DNA from: JAFGLP01 sp050014895
GTDB lineage: Bacteria; Chloroflexota; Dehalococcoidia; GIF9; UBA5629
DNA length: 7,279 bases
Assembly: GCA_050014895.1 (NCBI GenBank)
Contig: JBEKCL010000171.1
Coordinates: forward strand, 1 to 7,279
Direction: 5' to 3'
Part shown: positions 6,717 to 7,279 of the stretch, piece by piece
Layout of the letters: every line of letters starts with the position of its first letter
Position numbering within the stretch: position 1 is the stretch's first letter
Notes under the pieces: model-generated
What the model was told of the DNA's origin: nothing
The model's database searches: none
The model's input: the letters and a program-made list of their open reading frames with translations, nothing else
Translations under genes and position numbers: made by a program

Positions 6717-6733
6717 TATTATGATCAATAATA
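6717..6733. repeat. AT-rich palindrome TATTAT-GATCA-ATAATA
   Basis: Two 6-bp arms mirror each other around a 5-base centre. The size and AT-rich character resemble sites bound by Lrp-type dimers, and an Lrp-family gene ends about 170 bases upstream, but no gene starts here. It may be chance in AT-rich DNA. Confidence 0.25.
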
Positions 6734-6952
6734 GTTGCGCTTCCTCCGAAACTGCTAATTCCTGACCTTTTTATCGTGACGATGATTCCCGGCCTTTTTC
6801 TTTAAAAGTCACACACATGATCGTCGTTTCGTTTTAACACCCTAAAGGACTCCTGATCCAAATTGTCCGTCACACAATCCGATGAAATGTATAATAAGAA
6901 TAGATGCCCAGCCAATAAGTATCATCCATGGATTTCATGTCCATCTCAGGGG

Positions 6953-7279
6953 CTATTCTTTGAATGACTCGTAGCATACAATCTCATCGAGAAATTTTCG
7001 TATTTTGGGTCTTCCCGTTTGCTTTGGGAAACCTAGGGGCATCATGGTGACAATCCGGCAGCTCGCCGGAACGTTCAATATTTCTCTGGCCCTATCCTGC
7101 GAGAAGGCCCCGATCCAACAGGTTCCGAGTCCCTCGTCTACCGCCGCGAGAGTTATATGGTCCATGGCGATAGCTAGATTTACAGCGTAAGCTGGAACTC
7201 CGCACATCATGACGCGCTCAGGATTAGTGCCCACAGCCGCAATGACTACTGGTGCCGCTGCTATGTGAAGTTGCCCTCC
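6953..7279 (-). CDS. Nitroreductase-family FMN protein, C-terminal part (5' end outside window)
   Basis: The minus-strand frame is open to the window edge and ends with TAG at 6955-6953, giving 108 residues of C-terminus. It reads LHIAAAPVVIAAVGTNPER, then MDHITLAAVDEGLGTCWIGA, and closes with MMPLGFPKQTGRPKIRKFLDEIV. These are the typical second half of the nitroreductase fold: the helix leading to the GLGTCWIGAF strand and the PLG(Y/F)P...R.. tail that wraps the partner subunit. Family members are homodimeric FMN enzymes using NAD(P)H on nitro, quinone or flavin-like substrates; the true substrate is often unknown. A GTG at 7234 is inside the gene, not the start. It converges on the Lrp-type regulator gene. 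Confidence 0.88.
   Translation of the reverse strand, partial: GGQLHIAAAPVVIAAVGTNPERVMMCGVPAYAVNLAIAMDHITLAAVDEGLGTCWIGAFSQDRAREILNVPASCRIVTMMPLGFPKQTGRPKIRKFLDEIVCYESFKE

Larger units (their letters stand above)
6550..6952. other. 403-bp gene-poor spacer
   Basis: I see no convincing gene on either strand. It lies between the 3' ends of two convergent genes (Lrp-type regulator and nitroreductase), so no promoter for a flanking gene is needed. Contents are an AT-only hairpin at 6560-6589, an isolated TTGACA (6686-6691) without a good -10, an AT-rich palindrome at 6717-6733, and a weak 6-bp complement (GACGAT 6778-6783 with ATCGTC 6820-6825). Such a length between convergent genes leaves room for a small RNA or a decayed gene, but neither can be shown. 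Confidence 0.5.

Noticed and set aside
7232..7234. GTG at 7234 as start of the nitroreductase gene
   Set aside because: The frame continues to the window edge with family-typical sequence (AAAPVVIAAV), so the gene begins outside.
1..7279. CRISPR array, transposase, IS ends, tRNA or rRNA
   Set aside because: No regular short repeats with spacers, no transposase motifs or terminal repeats with target duplication, and no tRNA or rRNA signature strings were seen.

Overview
The window carries five protein genes, two of them cut by the window edges, plus several non-coding signals. It looks like a fermentative or syntrophic anaerobe, plausibly a clostridial Firmicute. The reasons are a tungsten/molybdopterin aldehyde:ferredoxin oxidoreductase, a very strong AGGAGGAG ribosome binding site, moderate base composition with AT-rich spacers, and an oxygen-independent set of redox enzymes. 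The taxonomic guess is inference only; no rRNA or tRNA is present.

Left part (2-1708, + strand): an aldehyde ferredoxin oxidoreductase (AOR) family gene missing about its first 50 codons. A 419-bp spacer (1709-2127) follows. It holds a compact, potentially structured RNA segment (about 1798-1908) and then a well-placed Shine-Dalgarno and a 47-codon TTG-start ORF (1916-2059) that may or may not be real. Centre (2128-4788, + strand): one 886-residue protein that joins a classical aldehyde dehydrogenase (active-site Glu255/Cys289) to an iron-alcohol-dehydrogenase-type domain. The layout copies AdhE, but the aldehyde dehydrogenase half is the hydrolytic, ELGGK/GQxC type, and two of the four expected metal ligands of the alcohol dehydrogenase half are replaced (Asp to Thr697, His to Tyr780). 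This is the most unusual object in the window.

Right part: a 13-bp perfect inverted repeat (4832-4874) separates the fusion gene from a convergent metallo-beta-lactamase-fold hydrolase (4983-5948, - strand). That gene is divergent from an Lrp/AsnC-family regulator (6082-6549, + strand), and the predicted promoters overlap in the shared 133-bp region. A roughly 400-bp gene-poor spacer (6550-6952) follows, and then the C-terminal part of a nitroreductase-family flavoprotein (6953-7279, - strand, running off the window).

As a working picture, AOR links aldehyde/acid interconversion to ferredoxin, while the fusion protein would link aldehyde (and perhaps alcohol) oxidation to NAD. Together they would give one cell two redox outlets for the same aldehydes. 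The Lrp-type regulator is best placed to control itself and the hydrolase; a link to the aldehyde genes is not shown by the sequence.
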